64,000 nucleotides of DNA from NORP259 sp041398705 (GTDB lineage Bacteria; Planctomycetota; UBA1135; GCA-002686595). The translations under genes and the position numbers were made by a program. Shown here one piece after another: positions 43,768-51,731 of this stretch (position 1 is the first letter of the stretch; each line of letters opens with the position of its first letter). Below the pieces are notes generated by a model, which saw nothing but the letters and a program-made list of their open reading frames with translations, did no database searches and was not told where the DNA came from. The DNA lies in contig JAWKUI010000002.1 in the NCBI GenBank assembly GCA_041398705.1, forward strand, positions 186,001-250,000, given 5' to 3'.

Positions 43768-45690
43768 ATGAAGTCCGGATTTTCGCTCCCCTCGCGCTGG
43801 GTCGCCCTGCTGGTGCTCGCGCCGCTGGTGCAAACCTTGATCGGAACCGCCGCCGCAACCCCGCTTCAGGAGGCCAAGACCATCGAGGTCCCCGATCGCC
43901 TGCCCGCGGGAACCGCGCAGGTGGTATCGGAGGGATTGGCCATTCCCCAGGCCTTCGCCACCTGGCGCCGCGCCGGCACGGACGGCGCCGCGCGCACCAG
44001 CGACGGCGCGGGCCTGGTGAAGAGCACCGACTGGCCGGCGGAGGGACGCTGGGGCCTCGACGGTTTCGAAGACGGGGAAGGTTTCCTGCCCCACTGGTTG
44101 CCCGAGAGCCGCCTTCGGCTGGGTCCGGTGCTCACCGTGTGCATCGAAGCCGAAGCCGACCTGCCCCTGCCCAAGGCGGAGGAAATACAGGTCGCGGTTC
44201 TGACGCGCAGCGGTGCCTTGGTGCGGCCGCGCATCGAATCGATCGAAGACCACGCAGCGGACGGCCAGTGGGTGCTACGACTTTGGGAGCGCGCGGACTT
44301 CGTCGGTCCCGATCCCCTCGCGCAACTCGCCCTGCGCCTGCCCGCCACCGTCGACCGCGAACTGCGCCTGCAGGTCTGGAACCTCGCCGAACTGCGGCGC
44401 AGCATCGCGCGGCCCTGGCAGGTGGTGCCCACCGGCCCGGTGGAACTGCACTGCGCGCCTGGGGAGGCTTTCGGATCGCTGCTCACCCAGCAGAAGCTGC
44501 AACGGATATTCATCGCTTCGGACCTGACCCTGCCCGCGGTCGATCACGCCGGCCTGCGTGCCTGGCTCACCCAGCCGAACGCCGAAGCCGGCATCGAAGC
44601 CGGCGGCGAGCGTGCGACCTGGCCGCACCTGCCGCGCGGACGACTCGAATTCTTCGGCATCTACTCGGGGGGCACCTGGGCGCGCACCGATGGATTCCTG
44701 GGCAAGTCCGAGGGGGCGCGGCTGCGGTTGCTTGGGGATCCCAGCGGCGATCTGGCGGATCCGACGGGCACGGGTTTCTCCCCGGTTCTTTGGCAAGTAC
44801 GCGATGCCGAGTTTCTGGACGCCACACATTTGTCAACCGTGTGGGACTCCAGCGGCAGCCCGGTGTTCGCTGCGCTTTGGGGCACACGATTCAATGCGGA
44901 TGTGGCGGATGCAGAGGTGGCCGATGCGGAGGTGGCCGACCCTGGCCCCTGGACCGCGCTCGTACCCACGGGTACCTGGTACAACTGGCACATCGCGCAC
45001 CAGATGCCCGATGGCAGCCAGGTTTCGGAGTGGGGATGGCGGATGCCGGAATCTGGGGACTATCCGCAAAGGTCGCCGCGCTCAGCGCGCGAAGGGCGCC
45101 GGGACCGCGCGTTTGGTGGCCGCCGCATGGGGGTCCTCCTGGCGGAACACCCCGCGACGGCCTGGACCGGACCCGTAACGATCCTGCTCGTGCAAGGCGC
45201 GCTGCAAGGCGAAGACGCACAGGTGCACTGGCAGGCCTTTCCGGTGCAGTGGCCGGAGGATGCGGGCCGCCCCCTGGATACAAACCTCGACCTGAACCGT
45301 CCGGTGGTGTGGTACGCGGTCTCGCCCCAGGGTTCGGGCACCTTCGGCACCCTGGGACCCTGGGCGCATGGGATCGATCCCTCGATGGCTCCTGGGTGGA
45401 GCGCTGTGGTGCGACGCCGATGGGCGGAGCAACGCGGCACGACTCCCGTGACGATCACGGGCCGCAGCAGCAGCAATGCCATCGCCGCTTCCGAAGGCTG
45501 GCGCGCCGCGGGCGGGGTCTTCGTGCACTCCGGCCCCTTCCCTGCCGTACGTGAGATGGGCGGTTGGTTCGGAGTGACCCTGCTTTCCAGCGACGGGGTG
45601 CCCGCGCAGATCGGCATCGAAGTGCCCGGCGCGGTGCGCACCCAGGTTCCCATCGAAGAAAGCACGCACTGCATCGACGTGGATCTCTGA
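43768..45690 (+). CDS. Large secreted protein of unknown function
   Basis: The ATG at 43768 gives 640 residues with a signal peptide (MKSGFSLPSRWVALLVLAP then a cut after GTAAA). The mature protein is rich in Trp, Gly and aromatic beta-strand patterns (WYNWHIAHQMPDGSQVSEWG, RVWNLAEL-type stretches) and contains a short repeat VADAEVADAEVAD near 44900. No family was recognised. It is probably exported, and the nearby genes give no clue to its partner. Confidence 0.65.
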   Translation: MKSGFSLPSRWVALLVLAPLVQTLIGTAAATPLQEAKTIEVPDRLPAGTAQVVSEGLAIPQAFATWRRAGTDGAARTSDGAGLVKSTDWPAEGRWGLDGFEDGEGFLPHWLPESRLRLGPVLTVCIEAEADLPLPKAEEIQVAVLTRSGALVRPRIESIEDHAADGQWVLRLWERADFVGPDPLAQLALRLPATVDRELRLQVWNLAELRRSIARPWQVVPTGPVELHCAPGEAFGSLLTQQKLQRIFIASDLTLPAVDHAGLRAWLTQPNAEAGIEAGGERATWPHLPRGRLEFFGIYSGGTWARTDGFLGKSEGARLRLLGDPSGDLADPTGTGFSPVLWQVRDAEFLDATHLSTVWDSSGSPVFAALWGTRFNADVADAEVADAEVADPGPWTALVPTGTWYNWHIAHQMPDGSQVSEWGWRMPESGDYPQRSPRSAREGRRDRAFGGRRMGVLLAEHPATAWTGPVTILLVQGALQGEDAQVHWQAFPVQWPEDAGRPLDTNLDLNRPVVWYAVSPQGSGTFGTLGPWAHGIDPSMAPGWSAVVRRRWAEQRGTTPVTITGRSSSNAIAASEGWRAAGGVFVHSGPFPAVREMGGWFGVTLLSSDGVPAQIGIEVPGAVRTQVPIEESTHCIDVDL

Positions 45691-45822
45691 CCGCCTCCGG
45701 CCGGGGGATTGCGGGGCCCCCTTCCGCAATCGACCCAATGACCTCGACTCCCCGAATGCCGGGGCGTTTCCAAGGGCCGGGTACCGGACTCCGGTACGTT
45801 CGTTTGGCGATGTGAAAACAAA

Positions 45823-45857
45823 GTCCCCCGCTCCGGACTCTCGTCGGAGCGGGGGAC
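45823..45857 (-). terminator. Terminator of the EF-hand protein gene
   Basis: A 13-bp perfect stem (45823-45835 with 45845-45857) is followed on the minus strand by TTTGTTTTC. It lies about 20 bp past the stop at 45877. Confidence 0.8.
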
Positions 45858-45876
45858 ACTCCCGACTCTTGCTCCC

Positions 45877-46566
45877 CTATTCGGCGGCCGGCGGGGCCTG
45901 GCGCTGAAGGCGCTGGCCGCGGCGCACGAAGGGTTGCTCGCTTTGGTTTTGGCACTGCCCTTGGCATTGGCACTGCTCCGGGTTCTGCACGCGGGCACGC
46001 TGCGGACCGCGGGCAGCTCCGTCTTGGAAGCGACCCTGCATGGGACGCTCCATCCGGCCTTGCATGCGGCCCTGCATTTGGCCGCGCATGGCACCCTGCT
46101 CGCCGCGGACCCGGTTCATCGGACCTTGCATCTGGAACTCGCGGCGCATGCGCAGCTCGGGTCCTTGACCTTGCTGCATGGCGCGGGCCTGGTGCAAGCG
46201 GCGCATCATCATGCGGCGGCGCATCTGTTGCGCGCGGTCCCCCTGCTGTCCTTCCATGCGCAGGCCAGCACCGGGGCGCTGCATTCCCATGCGTGCCCCG
46301 CGTTCACCTTGCAGGTTGCGGCGACCCCTGCGCTCTCCATCGGCGCGGCCGGGTGCGTCGGTGCGTTGCGCGGTGTTCGCGCGGATCGCCCGGAAGGCTT
46401 CGAACTCCTCACGGCTGACCACCCCATCGTGGTTGGCATCGAGGCGCTCGAAAGCGGCCTGGCCTCGGGCGGCAGGGCCTTGGGCGGGCGGGGCGGGGGC
46501 TTCGGCCGCTTGGGCAAAGAGGGCGGGCGTCAGGGCCAGCAGGGCGGGGATGATTGTGAGTCTCAT
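45877..46566 (-). CDS. Secreted EF-hand protein with Met/Arg/Gln-rich tail
   Basis: The 229-residue protein has a signal peptide (MRLTIIPALLALTPALFAQA). A single EF-hand, LDANHDGVVSREEF at about residues 42-55, has all the Ca2+-coordinating positions of a canonical loop. The rest is low-complexity: methionine, arginine, glutamine and glycine rich, with repeated MQGRMQGRME and a short QCQCQGQCQ motif. Single EF-hand, compositionally biased exported proteins recur in planctomycetes, and their role is unknown. It is monocistronic, with a strong terminator downstream. Confidence 0.7.
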   Translation of the reverse strand: MRLTIIPALLALTPALFAQAAEAPAPPAQGPAARGQAAFERLDANHDGVVSREEFEAFRAIRANTAQRTDAPGRADGERRGRRNLQGERGARMGMQRPGAGLRMEGQQGDRAQQMRRRMMMRRLHQARAMQQGQGPELRMRREFQMQGPMNRVRGEQGAMRGQMQGRMQGRMERPMQGRFQDGAARGPQRARVQNPEQCQCQGQCQNQSEQPFVRRGQRLQRQAPPAAE

Positions 46567-46761
46567 TGGTTAGCTCCTTTCGTTGGCTGCTCCCAGCAGC
46601 ACGGCAAGAAACCGGCCCCACGGCCCGGGGTTCCGGCCCTTACGAAAACCGGACACGGGGTCTCCGGCCGGGACAAGCAGCACGCCCCGCATCCGGAACC
46701 CACTGCCCCGCGGCTGTCTCAATTGCCCCCATCGATCGGGCGCAGCCGGTAGCATGGCCCC

Positions 46762-48777
46762 ATGGGTCGTTTTCCAGTACTTGCATTGCTCATTCTGCTG
46801 GCCGCCGCGGGCTTCTGGTGGCTGCACTCGTCCAGCGACGGCGAAGGGACCGCATTCACTCCCGGTGCCAGCGAAGCCGCCGTTCCCAAGGGAACCCACG
46901 CACCCGCGGTGCTGCAAACGGCCGACGATGCCGCCCAGCCAGGCCGTGTGGTCGCGGAGGCGCACGCGCCGGAAGAAGCCGAATCGGAAGTCCCCAGCCA
47001 AGCCGCCCCCGAACCCTTGGCCCCCGGGGGCCTGCGGGTTCGGGTGCTCGATGCACAAGGCAGGCCCGTTGGCGGAGTCCTGGTCGCTTGGAACCTCTAC
47101 GTGCCGGGCATGGGTGAAGACGATCGCGCGCGGGGTACGACGCGAGCGTCCGATGGTGTGGCCCGCTTGGATCTGGCGGAAGGCCAGAAGAACCGCGATC
47201 GCATGGAAGCGATGGGCTTCCAGTTCCGCCATCGCGTTGTCGCCGAGGTGGCTTCGGCGGATCCCGTGCGCGTGGAACTCGAGGGTTGGCCGCAAGAGGG
47301 CCAAGAAGTGGACCTGATTCTGCCGCCAACCGGCAGCCTGCGCGTGCGCATCCTGCCGGCCGAAGGTGCGATCCTGCCTGAGGACCCGGGGCTCAACCTG
47401 CGCTGGTCCCCCGCCGAGGTAGTGGGACGCGAAGAAAACGTGCGTTACGAACGGGTCGATCAGGAGCCAAAGACCCTGGAGCCGGGATTGCTGCAATACG
47501 ACCGCCTCAGCCTCGGCCTGGCGTTCTCCGTGACCGCCTTCGGCAAGGGTTTCATGCCCGGCACGGTCGAACCCATCGCTGGACCCACCGAAGCCGGCCA
47601 GGTGGTCGAAACCTCGGTGCAACTGGGCCAAGCCCTCGCCTACGTGCGTATGCAGGTGCTGGACGCGGGCGGCGCGCCGCTTGTTTCCACTCGACTGGGC
47701 TGCGAGGTGCGCTACAACCCGGATGGCCCCTACTCGCCGCATTCTTCGGGGAACGGCTACCGGCTGGGAAACTACGAAACCGACGCGCAAGGTGTGCTCC
47801 AGGTCAGCTTTGGACCCGGCGAAGAGAAGCGGCCGCGACGCCTGCTCGTGGATCGGCTGGCGGTGGCGAACCAAGCGCAAGAAGACCCCGATTGGAGCCG
47901 CGGCGCGGTGGACCTCCCGAACGTTCTCCATCCGGGTGAAGTCATCGAACTGCCCATAGTGCGTCTGCATCCCGCGAACCTGTTGGCCGCCGGTCAAGTG
48001 GTCTCCAGCGAAGGCGTGCCCATCGAAGGCGCGCGTCTGCGCTTCCAGGAACGGTACGGAGACACCCACCAATACAGCTGGAGCAACATCGGGTTCCTGA
48101 ACAGCGACCGGGACGGCAGGTTTCACCTGCGTGGGCTCGACTTTCCCCCTTACTTCCAGGTGGAAGTGACGGCCAAGGGATACGCAGGCAAGACCTTCCC
48201 CCTCGCCTCTGAAGGCAACCCGAATCTCGTGCTCGAGCTCGCCCCTGCCGGGGAAGCCGAAGCCCTCGGCTCCGCGCGCGTGCACGTTTTGATGGACAAC
48301 CCGATGGACTCGATGCGCTGCCTGCTCCGCTTCGAATCCAAGGGCAAGAGTCGCAGCCCTGACTGGTGGGCGGGATCGGAGATCACCATCACCCACCTCC
48401 GGCCGGGTACCTACACCGTCCGGGTCGAAACCCGCGACGGCGACTTCGAACTGGGCCGGGTGGAAGGGGTCGAAATCCGCGCCAATGAAACCACTGCGGA
48501 GGCGCGTCTCCTGCCATTGGACCTTCGTGGCACCCTGCAGACCGCCCAGCTCCGGTTGCTGACCGAGAGCGGCGAGCCCCACCGCCGGCGCACGGTCAGC
48601 CTGCAGGTGCCGGGCCAAGGACGGATTCTGAACGCACGGAGCGATGACACCGGGCTCGCCGTAGTGCTGCTGCCCGCATCCGCCTCGGCCATCGACCTTT
48701 CCCCCGAAAGAGGGCAAGTCTTGAGGGTGCAACTTCGCACCGACGGCGAAGCCACCGAGGTGCGCTGGAAGGACTGA
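46762..48777 (+). CDS. Membrane-anchored carboxypeptidase-regulatory-like domain protein
   Basis: The 671-residue protein begins with a hydrophobic anchor (FPVLALLILLAAAGFWWL) and a low-complexity linker. It then carries several immunoglobulin-like carboxypeptidase-regulatory segments, such as LRVRVLDAQGRPVGGVLVAW, YVRMQVLDAGGAPLVSTRLG and GQVVSSEGVPIEGARLRFQ. These domains bind surface glycans or proteins in some families. The layout resembles the C-terminal half of the sigma-TM fusion at 51732-54194, without the sigma domain. Confidence 0.7.
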   Translation: MGRFPVLALLILLAAAGFWWLHSSSDGEGTAFTPGASEAAVPKGTHAPAVLQTADDAAQPGRVVAEAHAPEEAESEVPSQAAPEPLAPGGLRVRVLDAQGRPVGGVLVAWNLYVPGMGEDDRARGTTRASDGVARLDLAEGQKNRDRMEAMGFQFRHRVVAEVASADPVRVELEGWPQEGQEVDLILPPTGSLRVRILPAEGAILPEDPGLNLRWSPAEVVGREENVRYERVDQEPKTLEPGLLQYDRLSLGLAFSVTAFGKGFMPGTVEPIAGPTEAGQVVETSVQLGQALAYVRMQVLDAGGAPLVSTRLGCEVRYNPDGPYSPHSSGNGYRLGNYETDAQGVLQVSFGPGEEKRPRRLLVDRLAVANQAQEDPDWSRGAVDLPNVLHPGEVIELPIVRLHPANLLAAGQVVSSEGVPIEGARLRFQERYGDTHQYSWSNIGFLNSDRDGRFHLRGLDFPPYFQVEVTAKGYAGKTFPLASEGNPNLVLELAPAGEAEALGSARVHVLMDNPMDSMRCLLRFESKGKSRSPDWWAGSEITITHLRPGTYTVRVETRDGDFELGRVEGVEIRANETTAEARLLPLDLRGTLQTAQLRLLTESGEPHRRRTVSLQVPGQGRILNARSDDTGLAVVLLPASASAIDLSPERGQVLRVQLRTDGEATEVRWKD

Positions 48778-48991
48778 TCCCTGGATAGGGTCCTGCGTTT
48801 CGCGTACGAGTATCCCCCATTCCCCGTGCACGCGCCGGTGCGTTGCGTGCTGTGGGGCTCAGAAGCCCGGTCCCCCGGGGGGCGCAGCCGGCGCGGATCC
48901 AACGCGCCCGATTCGCCGCGTTTGAGGGAAGGCCCGCCCCATTCCGACCCTTTCCCGCCGCCCACCTGTAGCCGCGCCCTATCATTCCGCC

Positions 48992-49636
48992 ATGCTCGTG
49001 CGCTACTTCATGACCCGCGAGGTCCTGACCCTCGAACCCGAAACCAGTTGCGCGGAAGCCTGGCAGTTCTTCCAGGAGAACGGTCTGCGGCGGGCGCCGG
49101 TCGTCGATGCCCACGGCAAGGTGCTCGGCGTGGTCACCGACCGCGACCTGATTCGCCTGTTGCCGCGCACGATTGGAGATCTGGACCGGTTGACCGCCGA
49201 GGGGCTCGAAAACGCGCTCGTGTCCGATTGCCTGGGGCCTGTGGTGCTGGCGGTGGAACCGAACGACCATCTTGAGACCGCGGCGCAACTCATGCTGCGC
49301 AACAAGATCGGGGGGCTGCCCGTGATGCAAGGCGATCAGCTCTTGGGCATCATCACCGAGAGCGACCTGTTCCGCGTCTTCGTGCAGATGAAACACGATG
49401 CGCGGGCGGTGCGCTTGACCCTGCATGCGCCGGCGGGCATGGAACTACCCGATCCCGGCCGCCTGGCCCTGGCCACCGGCGTTCAGGTCTACGAACACTT
49501 CACGCACCCTTCGCCTTCGGGTGGTGACCTGGTTGCGTTGCGCGTGAGTCCCGGTCACGTGGACCCCTTCGTACAGCGGCTGCGCGATGCGGGATTCCTG
49601 CTGATCGATCGCAAGGACCCCGAAGCCGGGGCCTGA
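48992..49636 (+). CDS. CBS-domain protein with C-terminal ACT-like domain
   Basis: The 214-residue protein has two CBS motifs: MTREVLTLEPETSCAEAWQF through VVDAHGKVLGVVTDRDLIR, and LAVEPNDHLETAAQLML through LLGIITESDLFRVF. These usually bind adenine nucleotides. The remaining 75 residues (ALATGVQVYEHFTHPSP, VDPFVQRLRDAGFLLIDRKD) look like an ACT-type regulatory fold. It is likely a cytosolic sensor. Neighbours do not show which enzyme it regulates. Confidence 0.8.
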   Translation: MLVRYFMTREVLTLEPETSCAEAWQFFQENGLRRAPVVDAHGKVLGVVTDRDLIRLLPRTIGDLDRLTAEGLENALVSDCLGPVVLAVEPNDHLETAAQLMLRNKIGGLPVMQGDQLLGIITESDLFRVFVQMKHDARAVRLTLHAPAGMELPDPGRLALATGVQVYEHFTHPSPSGGDLVALRVSPGHVDPFVQRLRDAGFLLIDRKDPEAGA

Positions 49637-49829
49637 ATCGCATTCGCTCGGATCGAGGCAGGGGACTTTGCGAATGCAAAGTCCGCCCACGGAAGCGGCG
49701 GCAAAGGGGTACCTTCTTCGGGTCCCTCGCGTCCGATTTGCTCCCGCCTTTTGATCCATGCACCACTCGCGCCTTGCCTTTCCGCGCCGCTCCCTTGGTT
49801 TCCCGACCGGGCCTCCGGACAATAGCGCC

Positions 49830-50762
49830 ATGCCCATCGCGCGTCCGATCCAGAAGATCCAAGCGATCATCAACCCCGCTTCGGGCCAGCCCGAGCCCGT
49901 ATTGGCCGGTTTGAATCGTGCCTGGGGTGGTGGTGCCGTGGCCTGGAACGTCTCGATCACCCAGGATGCAGGGGATGGCTATCGTCTCGCGCGCCAAGCG
50001 GTGGAAGACGGCGCCGATGCGATCGCGGTCTACGGCGGCGACGGCACCGTTTCGGAGGTGGCCCACGCGTTGTGCGGCGGCCGCACTCCCCTCGCGATCT
50101 TGCCCGGCGGCACGGGCAACGCGGCGGCCCAGGAACTCGACATCCCGCTCGACCTGGAGGCGGCCGCGCGCCTCGCCGTGGATCCGAACACGCGCTGGGG
50201 CGCGGTGGACTTGCTCAAGGTGCGCGACCGCGTGTCGCTGCTGCGCATCGGCATCGGCTTTGACGCGCAGACGATGAACAGCGCGACGCGCGAGTGGAAG
50301 GACAAGCTCGGCTGGTTCGCCTATCCCTTCGCCGCCATCCGCGAACTCGGCAACGCCGAGCCGGGGCAGGTGGAGCTGGTGATGGACGGCGAACCGTACG
50401 AGACGCCTGCCTTTGCCGTGGTGCTCGCGAACGTCGGCCGCATGGGCCGCGCCGGCGCGCGTTTCCCTGGCGACGTGAATCCCAGCGACGGCCTGATGGA
50501 CGTGTACGTGGTGCGCAGCATGGATCTGGCGTCGCTGGTGACGGTGGCCAAACGGCTGCTCGCGGGCAAGGAAACCGGCGATGCGGGCCCCACCGACCCC
50601 CTACTGCACTTCCAGTGCAAGGACATCGAGGTGCGCACCCTCGGCGCGCCAATGCCGCTGCACATCGATGGCGATCCGTGCGGAGAAACTCCGATCTGCG
50701 TCGAGACCCTGGCGGGCGCGCTGCCGGTGCTGCTGCCGGCCGAAAGTTCGCCACGGGGGTGA
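49830..50762 (+). CDS. Diacylglycerol kinase-family lipid kinase
   Basis: The ATG at 49830 gives 310 residues. The catalytic-domain motifs are present: IINPASGQ, GGDGTVSE (residues 69-76), LPGGTGNAAAQ and later DGLMDVYVVR, with the C-terminal LHIDGDPCG of the family. It would phosphorylate diacylglycerol or a related lipid. A PAP2-type phosphatase gene starts 6 bp downstream, so the pair could set the balance of a phosphorylated lipid and its dephosphorylated form. Confidence 0.85.
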   Translation: MPIARPIQKIQAIINPASGQPEPVLAGLNRAWGGGAVAWNVSITQDAGDGYRLARQAVEDGADAIAVYGGDGTVSEVAHALCGGRTPLAILPGGTGNAAAQELDIPLDLEAAARLAVDPNTRWGAVDLLKVRDRVSLLRIGIGFDAQTMNSATREWKDKLGWFAYPFAAIRELGNAEPGQVELVMDGEPYETPAFAVVLANVGRMGRAGARFPGDVNPSDGLMDVYVVRSMDLASLVTVAKRLLAGKETGDAGPTDPLLHFQCKDIEVRTLGAPMPLHIDGDPCGETPICVETLAGALPVLLPAESSPRG

Positions 50763-50768
50763 CCGGAC

Positions 50769-51446
50769 ATGTCGACGCAGAGCGAAAACCGCGATCGTTG
50801 GCAGGGGCGCACGTTGCTGGTGCTGGCGGGGGTTTTCCTGGCGATCTCCCTATTCCTGCGCCTGGCTTGGTACGTGCACGAAGGCGGCGAAAGTCCGTGG
50901 GATCGCGCGCTGATTGAAGGCCTACGCCAACCGGGGGATCCCGCCCAAGCGATCGGCCCCGCGTGGTTCACCGACGTGATGCGCGACGTGACCGCGTTCG
51001 GCAGCCTCGTCGCTCTCGGGAGCATCAGCGCGGTGACCTGCTTGTATCTGCTCCTGCGCGGTCACGGCCGGGATGCGCTTTGGCTCCTGCTGGCGGCGGG
51101 CGGCGGTGCGGCGCTCAGCTTCGGACTCAAACGGCTAATCGCGCGCCCCCGACCGGAGTTCGTGCCGCACCTGACCCAGGTGCACACCGCCAGTTTCCCC
51201 AGTGGGCATGCGATGATCTCCGCGGTGGTCTACCTGACCCTGGCCGCCATGCTCAGCCGGTACCACGAACGCCGCCGCGATCGCCTGTTCCTGATCGGCG
51301 TGGCGCTGCTCGTCACCCTCTCGATCGGCTTCAGCCGAATCTTCCTGGGCGTGCACTGGCCATCCGACGTGGCCGCGGGCCTCTGCCTCGGATCGGCATG
51401 GGCCGGTCTGTGCGTGCTGGTTTTCCCCGCGCCGAAGCAATCCTGA
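50769..51446 (+). CDS. PAP2-family membrane phosphatase
   Basis: The 225-residue protein has about five transmembrane helices and the three PAP2 motifs in order: KRLIARPRP, PSGHA (within HTASFPSGHAMIS) and SRIFLGVHWPSDV. It dephosphorylates a lipid phosphate such as phosphatidate or undecaprenyl pyrophosphate; the exact substrate cannot be given. It is 6 bp downstream of the lipid kinase gene and is probably cotranscribed. Confidence 0.9.
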   Translation: MSTQSENRDRWQGRTLLVLAGVFLAISLFLRLAWYVHEGGESPWDRALIEGLRQPGDPAQAIGPAWFTDVMRDVTAFGSLVALGSISAVTCLYLLLRGHGRDALWLLLAAGGGAALSFGLKRLIARPRPEFVPHLTQVHTASFPSGHAMISAVVYLTLAAMLSRYHERRRDRLFLIGVALLVTLSIGFSRIFLGVHWPSDVAAGLCLGSAWAGLCVLVFPAPKQS

Positions 51447-51485
51447 GCGCACACCGAGGGCCTTGGAAACTCGCTTGGTGGGCGC

Positions 51486-51572
51486 GTGGGAAACGGGAGC
51501 TTGCACGCCCCTTTGCCCCTTGCGAACGTTCCAGCCCAGCCTTTTGGGCACGGGGAAAACGCGAGCTTGCAC
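51486..51572. repeat. Short direct repeat upstream of the sigma-TM fusion gene
   Basis: A GGGAAACGGGAGCTTGCAC-type sequence at 51486-51506 recurs as GGGGAAAACGCGAGCTTGCAC at 51552-51572, about 65 bp later. The pair is imperfect and short. It lies in the 285-bp gap before the sigma-factor gene, where it could act as a regulatory site, but nothing else supports this. Confidence 0.4.
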
Positions 51573-51731
51573 ACCCGTACCTGGCGGATGGGACCCGTGT
51601 TCTGTGGCTCTCCCCCAATGGGTGTGCCTGGGGCCTGGATCCCCCCTGCTCGAACCCATGGAAGGTGAGGAGAGGCAGTTTTTTCCAGTCCCCTGTCCCC
51701 TCCCCCGGTCCGCCGGCGTGACACGGGTATC

